In this document: in pieces, positions 1 to 11,374 of the stretch | Layout: each line of letters starts with the position of its first letter | Numbering within the stretch: position 1 is the first letter of the stretch | NCBI GenBank assembly: GCA_963920635.1 | Contig: OY987308.1 | Coordinates: 27,776,096 to 27,840,095, forward strand | Reading direction: 5' to 3' | Origin: Pseudeuparius sepicola | Taxonomy: Eukaryota > Arthropoda > Insecta > Coleoptera > Anthribidae | DNA length: 64,000 bases | Notes under the pieces: generated by a model | The model's database searches: none | Seen by the model: only the letters and a program-made list of their open reading frames with translations | Told to the model about the DNA's origin: nothing | Made by a program: the position numbers and the translations under genes

Positions 1-21
1 TTTTCGCATATTTTTGATTTT

Positions 22-156
22 TCTACGACGGTGTCATTATGACACATTTCATTTGGATGTCCCTATGGCCTTCATAATAACACTGAGTGTTATTATGAAC
101 GCCATAATGATATCCAAATGGCAATGCCAAATGTGTCATAATGAAACCGTCGTAGA
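22..156. mobile_element. palindromic MITE-like element
   Basis: The two ends are inverted copies of TCTACGACGG followed by matching stretches (TCATTATGACACATTT on the left, its complement on the right). The whole 135 bp folds back on a centre near AACACTGAGTGTTATT. It is short, non-coding and has long terminal inverted repeats, so a non-autonomous DNA transposon is the best reading. No clear target duplication was seen. Confidence 0.7.
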
Positions 157-3100
157 TTAAAAAAATAATAATTCACTAAAAATTTTTTGTTGTTAATAAT
201 AAACACACTGTATGTTTGTAGATGTTTAACGTTTTTTCATTTGCAGTTTCCTTATTGCATTTCTTCGATTTTAGAACATTTTCTTCCCTCTTGTGTAAGG
301 GTCAGTCGCTATTGAAACAAAGATGTAAATGAAAATATTTTTTAAAATGTTATAAAGGATGTTCTCACGTTACCTTTCAAATTAATTTTTTCCTTGGTAA
401 AGAAGATATCGACAAATTGTATATCATTGTAGTCAGAACAAGTAACTCTTCCAAAATATCCACAAATATACCGTGTGTTGGATAGTTAGCTGTTGTAAAA
501 CTGTCTCGGCAAAAATTAGAGAAATATAATAGTGGGCTCTGGAGCGTTCGAGCGGAGACCCGCCTTTCACGCAACACTCTGATTGGTTGTTAAGTTTCAC
601 CCAAGGACGATATTGGCGTTTTACGTCCGATTTTTATCTGGCAGGCGTTGAATTATATCCAACGTTAACGTCAAGCGATGCATAAACAATATAAGAAGTT
701 TACGCGAATTCCGAGAAGCCCGCCGACCACCACCGATGAAGACATCCGAAGGAGATCCTCGACGGCAGCTGAGGCACCAATTACGCAATAGGACAACTGC
801 CGTTTCTTTTATTGTTTTTCGAAAGGGGGACCAGGTAGAAAAGTGCGAAAGATGCGAACAATGCGTGTGCCTCTGTCGACCCCTGAACGTTAATAGGTGG
901 GAAATTGGGATTATTATTATATTGTGCGTTGGTCGATAAATTTTAGGCAAATGTGCCATGTGCCTGCCGTCGGTTTCTGCAAATGCGAAAAATATTGTGA
1001 TGTATGAGGTTTTGCACACAATGGGGCAACTGGCAGGGGCAGGCTGGTCAACTGTGGTATAATGGGGTTGAAATGGACGAAAATGAAGAAGGAGAATTCA
1101 AAATCAACCTCATTTTTGCGGTGGTATAAATAGTAGGTACCCATTTTGGTTATTTAATCATACTAGCCTATTATCGCTGTAACGTGTTTTGTCGCCATGT
1201 AGGCTAATATTCACCGTTTAATGTAGGATTAACACTTTATCTTGTTTTCGAAAGACAACAAACAAACGCGTCGGAAGTGGGACACCCAAATGCGAAAAAG
1301 ATCCAGACTTTCTTAAAAGCTAGAAATGTGTTATTGGGCGTGGGCAAATAGAAGTCAGGTCTGTGCACCGTGCAACACTCCCGAACAAAAGAAACTGTCG
1401 ACTTAGGTTTCAGGTATATAGACGTCTACCTGCGGAAGGAGTTTTGTACCGTTTTAGATAGGTACGGATCTTTCGGATGTGTCTCAATTTTTGTTAGGAA
1501 AAAAAAACAGAAGGCGCACGCTTTCGACCCTCAACAGATTCTTCAGTAAGAATTTCGAATTTCGGCAGAATATGCTGTTCGTTACATTAGATTCCTAGAT
1601 GTTACATTGTTTACCCTTATAGCATATTCATAACTAAAAATTATATATGAATAATAATACAACCTAAACTAATTATATAGTATGTTTCAGAAAAACATTT
1701 TTATAAATAATTGTGAGTGGTTGAGGGTGGTAGGTATAGAGTTGTATTTTGTGCTTGGGAATAACCAGGGACTCCTTAAAATGAGGGGGCCCAGCATTTC
1801 ACAGTCTATCACATAAGAAAAGTGAAGCCTTGAGAGGAAGTTTGTTTTCTGTCGACTCCAAGGAGATCACAAGGGGGCTGATCCAAGGTATTGTTCTTTT
1901 GTTATATGTCAGTGTCCAACTGCCATCAGGTTTTATGTGAAATGCCAGTGCCATAGATTCTAAAGGAGGCAAACAAATTCTCATCATAATTCACAATTTT
2001 TAAGTTTTCTAACTTCCAGATACTCAGATGTGACGGCCGCCTATAGTAGTCTCAATAAATGCAACCAGATTTTTCCTGTATCACTTTTAGTAATTCTACA
2101 ATTCCTATTACGTGGGCATTACGTATAAGTAGGTCAAAACAAAAATCATATTTTCTAAATTTTAAATTATTAAAGCAGGTAGCTTCAGTCAGGTCTTTTT
2201 TTAAAGAGTTTTTATCTACGACTAGAAGTTTATTTTGAGTTTGTGAGGTACCTTGAGAGAGAAATAAAATTACAAAAATTTTATAATGAACACCGAGAAA
2301 AACTACATGATTAAAACTACTAGACCTAATCTTATTAGTCCATCCCGAAATCTGTGAAAGTTTTTTGGGTAGATATATTCAACAAGGGAAGAAAGTTGAA
2401 GTTTACATATTACAAATGGATTCAGGAACCTGGTAACAAGGTGCAAGAGCGACATAAAGATGCAAAATCGGCACTGACTTACAATACTTATTAATTAAAT
2501 TCGTGGAAATGATTGCTGGAAATCAATTAATTTCAACTATAAAATAAATTTGTTTCATTAGAAAGTTGTCATATTCTGCACTTGGAGGCACTACATTGTA
2601 AGGTCTAGTTTTTAGAAATCATGAAAACCATTATTAATTTTTACTAACAATCAAAGTACCTGTTAGATATTCATAGATTCTCCAATAAAATGCCATACTT
2701 GGCATCACTGATACCATTAGAATGAGGTAAGAGTAGGCCTCACTTTGGAAAGTATAATAATGCTGGGTCCTCTCACTTTAAAGAGTCCCTGGGAATAACT
2801 AATATCAGGTGTCCGAAATAGTTCGAAAAAACGTGGAAAATCCCATTCGAATGGCAAATATTTGCCCATACGGAGGCGCCACCATAGCACATTTCGAATA
2901 TCAATATTTAAAATAAATACCGATCGTATTTCTATACGGCGTTATTATTTTTTCGCGCGTATGCACCAAAGCGTGACTCTACTAAAAATTAAGACGTCCG
3001 CCATTGATTAACTCGTTCTCTCGGGCCGGGCTAATTGACTGCTAAAATTCGAAATTTTCCTATTTGCCCAAGCAATTACAATACTATACGCTCGTGACGG

Positions 3101-3965
3101 GCCGCTTCTCCGACTTGCAGAAAAATAAGACAAAGTTCGTCAATATTGTGTAAGCCGACACCTCTATACTGCCGACAAACAATATTATATACGGCATTGT
3201 CATTGTTTTAGTAACGTATTTTCATTTTCACGAGAGTAAATATTGTAAAAATGCGCTAGCAGATAAAATTATATCGACAATGCTCGTTTTTTTTTTCAGA
3301 ACAAGAATCAAATCGAAATTAAATTGAATATTAAGAACCGCGCAACCCTCGGGCCGCCGCTATTATTTACCAAACCTATTTAGATCGGCCGATACCGCGT
3401 CGCGCATCGCCTCGTTCGATCTCCGGCGTTCCGCCCTTGCGGAATAAAAAAAAACGACGAATTTCTGCGATTGGAGAGGCGTCGGACGTTGTTTTGGGCC
3501 ACCGCGTAGTCGCCGGTGGAATGCCCAAGTCAAACACACATGAGCAGTGGCTGTACACACTAAAAGTGTTTGAACAGCCTCGTCTTCTGGGAAAAAGAAG
3601 ACGGAGAAGAAGCGGCGCGGCGGTCTGGAGGGCCGCGTCTCGGTTGTTTTTGTGTACACATGAATGGGGTCCGTAAACTCATTAAGGGGCAGAAGGGCCA
3701 TCGGGAAAGCTCGTAGGAATATACAACGACCGATTTTGACGGGCTAGGAAAAAGTCAGTTGTCCCAAATTACACACGGTACTTTGCAACTTGCCACCCAT
3801 ATCTACTCTATTAGTACAGTAAAATTGGGCCAAAACCCAAACGTCCAAAAAAAAAGTTCTTTCTAGCGCGAAATAGCTCCATACCCTCCTAAGAGTTTGT
3901 ACTAAAAAGTTACACCACCACCAACAGCGTCGGGTTTCGGGGGGAGGGGGTGAAAAGGGCAGGAA
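157..3965. other. no recognisable gene
   Basis: AT-rich DNA with scattered short ORFs in all frames, none with recognisable protein character or consistent splice sites. A GC-rich patch at about 3340-3680 is open in several frames but looks like nothing I know. It could be intergenic DNA or intron of a gene outside the window. Confidence 0.5.
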
Positions 3966-5365
3966 ATTCTTATTTTTCACAGTATTGCTTGAATATCTAG
4001 TAAACTATGAGGTTTAGCGCAAACGTCATCCTATACGCAAATGATATACATTAAATTCCGAACAAGAATTGTCATATGCAGAATTATGGTAAAGTGAACG
4101 GTTTCCATGATGTGGAGGGGTAAAGATTTCTTTGTTTTTATTTCACGTAGTTTTTGTTGAAAAAACTTAAAATGATTACAGTATAAATTAGTAACTGAAT
4201 AATGTATGTAGAATATAATATAGATATATCTATGCATATATAGATACATATTACACCCATAGATTGTTATTTTTTGTCACAACATAACCTCATAAGTATA
4301 TGACTGTAAATATGTCCAATACAAGTTAGTAGCCTTAGTTAATTTGTAGATACTCACTTTTTCCCCTAATTCATTATAGCGTTCTGATTTCCATTCGTTC
4401 TTTTATGTCAAATCATCCCCATAATTTGTCCTTAGCTTGTAAAAATGAGAAAGTCATGAATAGGAAGCTCATGTGAAAAACAAGAAAATATATTAAACAA
4501 TCTATATTGAAAAAATGGGAGGGAAATCAAAATGATACAAAAGGTTATAAGTTTTAGGTGAATCATTAATTGCGTTATCAGTCAGCATCAAATAGTTCAC
4601 TCGGGCTGGTGAGAGGAAACAAATCTTCGTGTTCTTCGTCCACTTGAGAATCATCATTTAAATCGTCGTCGATGATTACAGTATCTCTATTGAGACATGC
4701 AAGTCCTAATCAATTGCTGCACAGACTTGAACAATTGAGACCACTTCTTCGACACTCGCAGTTTTGGACGCATCCATCTCTGCAGAAGCATACGATGAGG
4801 ATTGTTTTTCACATGAGATTCCTTTCATGACTTTCTCATTTTTACAAGCTAAGGACAAATTAGATATGGGAATGATTTGACATAAAAGAACGAATGGAAA
4901 TCGGAACGCTATAATGAATGAGGGCAAAAAGTGAGTACAAATTAACTAAGGCTACTAACTTGTATTGGACATATTTACCGTCACATACTTATGAGGTTAT
5001 GTTGTGACAAAAAATAACAATCTATTGGTGTAATATGTATCTATATGTATATGCATAGATTTATATATATATATTCTACATACATTATTCATTTGCTAAT
5101 TTATACTGTAATCATTTTAAGTTTTTTCAACAAAAACTACGTGAAATAAAAACAAAGAAATCTTTACATCTCCATATCATGGAAACCGTTCACTTTACCA
5201 TAATTCTATATATGACAATTCTTGTTCGGAATTTAATGAATATCATTTGCGTATAGGATGACTTTTGCGCTAAACCATTGAATAAGGAATTCGTAACCTT
5301 AATCAATGGCTAAACCTCATAGTTTACTAGATATTCACGCAAAACTGTGAAACGTAAGAATTTCC
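3966..5365. mobile_element. 1.4-kb inverted duplication (fold-back element)
   Basis: The left arm (about 3966-4490) is repeated in inverted orientation at about 4798-5365. Matching landmarks include CTAGTAAACTATGAGGTTTA, CATCCTATACGCAAATGATA and CTTAGCTTGTAAAAATGAGA. The arms are clearly homologous but diverged by substitutions and small insertions; for example the right arm has an extra stretch around 5276-5310. The unpaired centre of about 310 bp carries an ORF remnant. This fits a fold-back transposon or an old inverted duplication. Confidence 0.75.
4578..4709 (-). pseudogene. acidic C-terminal ORF remnant in fold-back element
   Basis: On the minus strand, 43 codons read without a stop and end in a short acidic tail (DDDLNDDSQVDEEHEDLF, then SPSELFDAD and a stop). 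The frame directly upstream (to about 4927) encodes a different stretch containing ASVEEVVSIVQVCAAID and stops exactly where this frame opens, as expected for a frameshift or a missing intron. I do not recognise the family. It sits at the centre of the inverted duplication, so it may be the remains of the element's gene or a captured host exon. Confidence 0.35.
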
Positions 5366-6282
5366 TGCTTTTTTCACCGCCTATATAGGACGAGGAGCCG
5401 CGCTACTCCTCTTTTTCCACTGCCCCTTATAAAACGGCCGATTACAAATTTTAAAAGGCACGACGGCGTGGCGTTTGAGCCGAGATTGGAGGCGCTCTTC
5501 GTTTGTTATTATGCACGGCCCGCCCGGGTAATAAGCGAGCTAAATTAAAAGTTGAGGTTAGGGTCGGCCCGTAATGTCGCAATCTTCGATATGATTTATG
5601 GCGGGCGTGCTTATAAATATTTTCAGCGAATGGGAAGCTGGTAGTCGCGGAGCAATGGGAAATTCGACTGTTTTGTCGGGAGGTGTCGTAATTTGCTTGT
5701 GATTTACCTGAAGTAGATTTACTGCGCTGTATGGGATTAGCCGGGACCTAATTATCTCGGAAATTAAACAAAAGCAACATTGGAATGTCAAACAAGCAAG
5801 ATATCACCTGGAACCATTGGATTTTTCCGACGATGCGGAGAATAATTACTCCTATAAAATTAAAATATGCGTTTAATTCTTGTGAAAATAACATTCCGCG
5901 GGATTAGGATCGCCGCCTAAATATTTGCCCGCGGCTTGCGCAAGCCGCGATAACGCATTCTTTCGTGTTTTCCGCCGGGAAAAATGCCCTTCGGTTTAAA
6001 GATCGATCGCGAAAAGGCAATATCTCCATAAAACTACGTCGGGGCCGCTCTGTAAACAACCGACAATGGGTATTTTTCCGCTAACTTGGCCAATAACCCC
6101 CCGGTCGAACGCGGCTAAGCCGTATATATTGAAAGCTTTCATATTACCTACTCCCGGAACGTTCATATATTTCCACGGGAAAAGTTCAGCTGCATTTTCC
6201 GGCGCATCCTCTATCTCCGATTTTGGGCTGCAACTATAAAAAAGCCCGCTTCCTGCTTCTGTAGAAGTTGTGTATACATGTA
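5366..6282. other. no gene; GC-rich intergenic DNA
   Basis: No coding exon was recognised. At 5931-5948 there is a perfect 18-bp palindrome (GCGGCTTGCGCAAGCCGC) in a GC-rich patch. The stretch could include regulatory DNA, but nothing in it proves that. Confidence 0.4.
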
Positions 6283-6287
6283 CGAAA

Positions 6288-6618
6288 ATAAATTAAAAGT
6301 AAAAAAATATTTTTAAAAAAAGCTTTTATTTAAATGCGCTAAAAAGAATAAAATAATCTTTTCTTTTAAAACTTTTACTATCAACTTATAACGTCATTCC
6401 ACAATTTATATGATATAAAAGCTTGTCGCGAGATTTAAGTAGTGGTATTTACTTAGTTTGAAAACTTAAATCTCGCGACAAGCTTTTATATCATATAAAT
6501 TGTGGAATGACGTTATAAGTTGATAGTAAAAGTTTTAAAAGAAAAGATTATTTTATTCTTTTTAGCGCATTTAAATAAAAGCTTTTTTTAAAAATATTTT
6601 TTTACTTTTAATTTATTT
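6288..6618. repeat. long hairpin of element A
   Basis: Arms of about 155 bp pair almost perfectly around a loop near 6440-6465 (loop text includes TAGTGGTATTTACTTAG). Landmarks on the arms are ATAAAAGCTTGTCGCGAGAT and its complement, and AACGTCATTCCACAATTTAT and its complement. A transcript of this region would form a very stable double-stranded RNA. Confidence 0.9.
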
Positions 6619-6740
6619 TGTAATTTTTAGTTTGGCCAGGTGTCTGAGTCTATTCATCTCAGTTAACGCATCATTGTTGCAAGGTCGTTTGCCGGTTAGT
6701 TTAGAACAGTCTAGCTCTTCAATGAGGAGACCTTCTAATG

Positions 6741-8313
6741 ACCATCTTGGGTGTTCCGCCATGTTGGATTTAGAATGACGTCACACATATAATCATGCAT
6801 TGTCATCCAAATTAAACGTGTGTACAAAATTTCAGCTCGATCGGTTGAAATTTAACTAGTCCGCCATCTTGGGTGTTCCGCCATGTTGGATTTAGAATGA
6901 CGTCACACATATAATCATGCATTGTCATCCAAATTAAACGTGTGTACAAAATTTCAGCTCGATCGGTTGAAATTTAACTAGTCCGCCATCTTGGGTGATC
7001 CGCCATGTTGGATTTAGAATGACGTCACACATATAATCATGCATTGTCATCCAAATTAAACGTGTGTACAAAATTTCAGCTCGATCGGTTGAAATTTAAC
7101 TAGTCCGCCATCTTGGGTGTTCCGCCATGTTGGATTTAGAATGACGTCACACATATAATCATGCATTGTCATCCAAATTAAACGTGTGTACAAAATTTCA
7201 GCTCGATCGGTTGAAATTTAACTAGTCCGCCATCTTGGGTGATCCGCCATGTTGGATTTAGAATGACGTCACACATATAATCATGCATTGTCATCCAAAT
7301 TAAACGTGTGTACAAAATTTCAGCTCGATCGGTTGAAATTTAACTAGTCCGCCATCTTGGGTGTTCCGCCATGTTGGATTTAGAATGACGTCACACATAT
7401 AATCATGCATTGTCATCCAAATTAAACGTGTGTACAAAATTTCAGCTCGATCGGTTGAAATTTAACTAGTCCGCCATCTTGGGTGATCCGCCATGTTGGA
7501 TTTAGAATGACGTCACACATATAATCATGCATTGTCATCCAAATTAAACGTGTGTACAAAATTTCAGCTCGATCGGTTGAAATTTAACTAGTCCGCCATC
7601 TTGGGTGTTCCGCCATGTTGGATTTAGAATGACGTCACACATATAATCATGCATTGTCATCCAAATTAAACGTGTGTACAAAATTTCAGCTCGATCGGTT
7701 GAAATTTAACTAGTCCGCCATCTTGGGTGATCCGCCATGTTGGATTTAGAATGACGTCACACATATAATCATGCATTGTCATCCAAATTAAACGTGTGTA
7801 CAAAATTTCAGCTCGATCGGTTGAAATTTAACTAGTCCGCCATCTTGGGTGATCCGCCATGTTGGATTTAGAATGACGTCACACATATAATCATGCATGT
7901 CATCCAAATTAAACGTGTGTACAAAATTTCAGCTCGATCGGTTGAAATTTAACTAGTCCGCCATCTTGGGTGATCCGCCATGTTGGATTTAGAATGACGT
8001 CACACATATAATCATGCATTGTCATCCAAATTAAACGTGTGTACAAAATTTCAGCTCGATCGGTTGAAATTTAACTAGTCCGCCATCTTGGGTGTTCCGC
8101 CATGTTGGATTTAGAATGACGTCACACATATAATCATGCATTGTCATCCAAATTAAACGTGTGTACAAAATTTCAGCTCGATCGGTTGAAATTTAACTAG
8201 TCCGCCATCTTGGGTGATCCGCCATGTTGGATTTAGAATGACGTCACACATATAATCATGCATTGTCATCCAAATTAAACGTGTGTACAAAATTTCAGCT
8301 CGATCGGTTGAAG
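6741..8313. repeat. 13-copy tandem array, 122-bp unit
   Basis: CCGCCATGTTGG recurs at 6756, 6878, 7000, 7122, 7244, 7366, 7488, 7610, 7732, 7854, 7975, 8097 and 8219. The spacing is 122 bp, with one 121-bp unit that lost a T in the GCATTGTCATCC segment. Units are almost identical apart from a T/A variant at the base two before CCGCC, which nearly alternates. Each unit contains TGACGTCA and two CCGCCATnTTGG motifs. Confidence 0.97.
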
Positions 8314-8356
8314 ATATCTGCTTCAAAATTGAGTTGCAAGATTCCACCCGAACAAA

Positions 8357-8359
<3 letters not shown>

Positions 8360-8387
<28 letters not shown>

Positions 8388-8393
8388 CATTGC
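8360..8393. repeat. ACAT microsatellite
   Basis: About eight ACAT repeats close to the right end of element A. The same microsatellite, slightly shorter, occupies the same place in copy B. Confidence 0.95.
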
Positions 8394-8416
8394 AAGTTAA
8401 ATAAAAGCTTTTAATA

Positions 8417-8931
8417 GAGCGGAATCGATAGCGCCGCCGCCGCGAGGTTTTTTAGACGCGATTATGCGGGGATGATGATTATCAGAGTTGTTTGTCCGAA
8501 GGAAGGGGGTTCTTGCTTTTATTATTTAGGCGTGAGGCCCCGATAGCGCACTTTTAAGACAACAATACCCCATTGTGGTGCGAAGCTTTTATACCGGTGG
8601 TGCTTATGGTCGCCGGGTCGTAACTCACCCGGTAAATTATGATGATTAAATCATTGGCTTTAACGTTTTACGCCACCTGCTATAGAATGTAGGTGCGCGA
8701 AGCGCCGCGGTGGGAATAAGATAATAATTTTATGTGTCTATGAATTAATTTGATATACTGGCGAGTGTTTAACGTCCCCCTGCGAAATTTAGCGAGTTCT
8801 TTAAATGTGGCCTACAGATTTTTTCTTTCGGAAAGATTCTATATGCATAGATATATTAAATCGGGAAAATTTTTAATGATTTATCTTTTGCTTTAAAAAA
8901 GATGATAGTTTCACTTGAAAATCTTTTTTTA
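8417..8931. other. no gene seen
   Basis: Moderately GC-rich intergenic DNA between two repeats. No exon, RNA gene or repeat structure was recognised. Confidence 0.4.
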
Positions 8932-9393
8932 AATCGACAGTGAAGCGTCTCAAAATCGTCATGAAAAGGTCAGAAATCGGCACTGAAGTAGCCCATTATT
9001 GTACGATTTTTTTAATAAGTATAGACCTTGGCGAGATGTAAACATCAAACGTCAGACGCGGAGCCATCGCCCGTCAAAAGTGACCAAATATTCAAAGGCC
9101 CATTTAACTTTTCATACACGCATTGCGAAATTGTTACCTACAGCAGCGCAATCTTTCAGTATACACATTTTAGTAGGTTTGAATATCGATCTATTTTTCC
9201 ATGGAGGCTGCACAACAGGCAGCAGTTTGGAGTTTCTGTTAGGAAGCGCCGTGTCTCGTCATACTTGACCTAGGTAGAACGATCGTCAAAGTCAAGCAAC
9301 GCCGTGCGCAGTCGGTTCATGGACGGGTGATCCCTTATGATTATTTTTTGCCCAATAATACTTTTTTTTTTTCGATTAATATGTATGTACCTC
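8932..9393 (+). repeat. dispersed repeat with 5S-like segment, copy 1
   Basis: About 460 bp that recurs in direct orientation at 17143-17595, starting with AAATCGACAGTGAAG and sharing CTTGGCGAGATGTAAACATC and many other blocks. Near its end (about 9258-9337) the sequence GTCAAGCAACGCCGTGCGCA followed by GGACGGGTGATCC resembles the internal promoter half of animal 5S rRNA, where TTAAGCAGCGTCGGGCGCGG and GGATGGGTGACC are typical. This fits a 5S-derived SINE or a LINE with a 5S-like promoter; the internal-promoter role is inferred. Confidence 0.7.
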
Positions 9394-9500
9394 GGCACTG
9401 AAGTTCTTTTTATGACTTATGTGGTTTATTTGCCTCGGCCAGAGACTTCGGCAACTAAATTCTACATGAGTCATAAAGAGTTGAACTTTAGTGCCTTGGT
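9391..9500. repeat. imperfect hairpin next to 5S-like repeat
   Basis: CTCGGCACTGAAGTTCTTTT with TATGACTTATGT pairs with ACATGAGTCATAAAGAGTTG and AACTTTAGTGCC. This gives an imperfect stem of about 32 bp around a loop of about 40 nt. It could be a decayed MITE or a pre-miRNA-like hairpin; nothing here decides. Confidence 0.55.
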
Positions 9501-11186
9501 ACATAAATGTTAAATAAATAAATAAATTTTCAGAAAGTTCAAAATTATTAAAAAATGTCAAAATCTTTAAATAAAGCGTTGAACCTTAGTACCCTTAGGT
9601 AATTTTTAAAAAATCTTTGAAGTAAACCTTTTTGATATTTTAACAAATAAACCCGTTTCTAGCGATTTTATTTTTAAATGCCATTATTGACAGGTAGTGT
9701 AAGTCACGTGACCACGTTTGAGCGAGTCATTTTTCATTTTTTTAGAGCAGAAGGCAACCCCAAAAGTTGAATTTAACAATATATCATTAAAATTACAAAA
9801 TTTTCTCTTATGGTGCGAACTTTTTGCAAGACACTGTATACAATAGATTATAATGTTACACAGTTAAACAAAAACTTACCAGCTAGCTATTTTTTTTTAA
9901 TTTAAATTGTTTTAGGTTTTGCAGGTAAACGCAATATGTAGGTACATAGGTCATCTTTTTGTATCGCCTCATCCATATTATCTAAGTCAAATATTATACT
10001 AACACTAACTGTGGGTTCCCATTAAGGTGCTAACGAAAAAAAGATAATATAAATCAGGCGTTGGTTCTTCTCGCGGGGTTCCGTTTTATCTGTATCAGAT
10101 CTTTCATAGGATTTTTATATTCAAATCGAACGGCGATGTTGGGACATTCGGTATCGTTCGTGGAAGTGTGTGTATAGATAAGCGCATAGATTTCAAGGGT
10201 AATTTTTCCAATGGCATTAGCAAAGACAAATAACGTTGTAAAACTGTGTTGCAATAACGTTAATAAATAACGTTTCAAATTGAATCAATCAATGTTGTGC
10301 GTTTTGGGTATTAGACGAGCCGCCCGACTCAGGAAGGAATAAAAACAAATTACAAGGTGCTTAATAGTGCCGATAATATGTTATATTGAATGATTTACGA
10401 TGTAGGTCCAGAACAATTGAGTTATTAATAAGATTAGAACACGAAAATATGCCCGCCAACCTTGGCTGTTTTAAAACAATAATAAAAAGTAGCAATTAAA
10501 AATCGGGAAAAAAACACTTTTACATCTCGCGTACCTACGATTCTGCCTCGATGTGCACACACAGAAAATGCAAATGAGTCCGGTAGATGCTAATTAAAAA
10601 ACCAAGCAGCCTGCTATTTATACCTAATTGATTGACGCAAGGATGGGAATGGACAAATACGATTTTTAAGTAATTTTTTTCGAGTCTAGCCCGGAAAAAA
10701 AACAAACACTACAGAAAGAAACTGTCCGCAAACACAGCCGCACACAAATTATGCTAAGTGGGTCAGGCCGCGGACTGGAAAAATCCGATGCGTTTTTCGA
10801 TATCAAAAACGCATTAAAGTTGAGTCATTAAGATGCCGACGGGTGAGTCACAACGCGGTGTGTCTCTCAAAAAATGGCGGCACGCGTGAGAAAGGTTGCG
10901 GGAATGTCGCGCGGTGCGCCCTTTGACGTCATCCCGTCGACAGGATTAAGCGCACGCCGACGTCACCTTTCATAATATGTAACACGATAAACGACGTTGA
11001 GCTGGCGGCCGCACAATTTCACCCCGTCACTCAGAGGTTTCGTTCCGACGTTCCAAAAAAGGAGACTGCGCATGCCCAAGACAGGTCCAAACCGATTTCA
11101 AACGATCCTGCCGTTCGTTCCGCCGAAACAGGAATATCTTTGACTGGGTTTAAAAGGTCTTCCAAGAGGGATATGATTTAGATACA
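9501..11186. other. no gene seen
   Basis: AT-rich DNA with only short spurious ORFs. A GC-rich patch at about 10780-11060 contains TGACGTCATC and GACGTCACC, compatible with regulatory DNA, but no exon could be supported. Confidence 0.4.
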
Positions 11187-11372
11187 AGAAGAAGAAGGAA
11201 GATCGTGGGTTTACATCAACACAGTTTAACATAAGCACACTATACTATGATTGTAAACATCCCACGCTTGCGTTTTTGCTTAAGAACATGACTTTAAGTT
11301 CTTCTTCTTAACTTAACTTTAAGTTCTTCTAATGTTTAGCTGTAAACCCGCGATCTTTCTTCTTCGTCAATA
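11187..11372. repeat. short inverted repeat pair
   Basis: GAAGAAGGAAGATCGTGGGT (about 11191) pairs with ACCCGCGATCTTTCTTCTTC (about 11346), with about 100 bp between the arms. It directly adjoins the 3' end of a transposase remnant and may be terminal sequence of that element. Confidence 0.6.
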
Positions 11373-11374
11373 AG

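Larger units (their letters stand above)
6283..8416. mobile_element. palindrome plus satellite mobile element, copy A
   Basis: The parts in order are a long perfect-looking hairpin (about 6288-6618), a unique spacer (6619-6740), 13 tandem copies of a 122-bp unit (about 6741-8313), a unique tail, an ACAT microsatellite and the terminal motif TTAAATAAAAGCTTTT. That terminal motif is the inverted complement of AAAAGCTTTTATTTAA near the left end. A nearly identical shorter copy with the same parts and borders lies at 52.56-53.83 kb, so the unit moved as one piece. The architecture (inverted repeats, tandem array, microsatellite, no transposase) resembles non-autonomous Helitron-like DINE/HINE elements, but a fold-back transposon with terminal inverted repeats remains possible. 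Confidence 0.8.

Noticed and set aside
6741..8313. CRISPR-like regular repeats
   Set aside because: Units are directly adjacent with no variable spacers, in a eukaryotic genome; it is a tandem satellite.
8153..8347. 64-codon minus-strand frame inside the satellite, repeated at 53573-53767
   Set aside because: It recurs only because the satellite unit recurs; no independent support for translation.
9258..9337. functional 5S rRNA gene
   Set aside because: Only the promoter-proximal half is similar, the 5' half of 5S is absent, and the same decay appears in the second copy.
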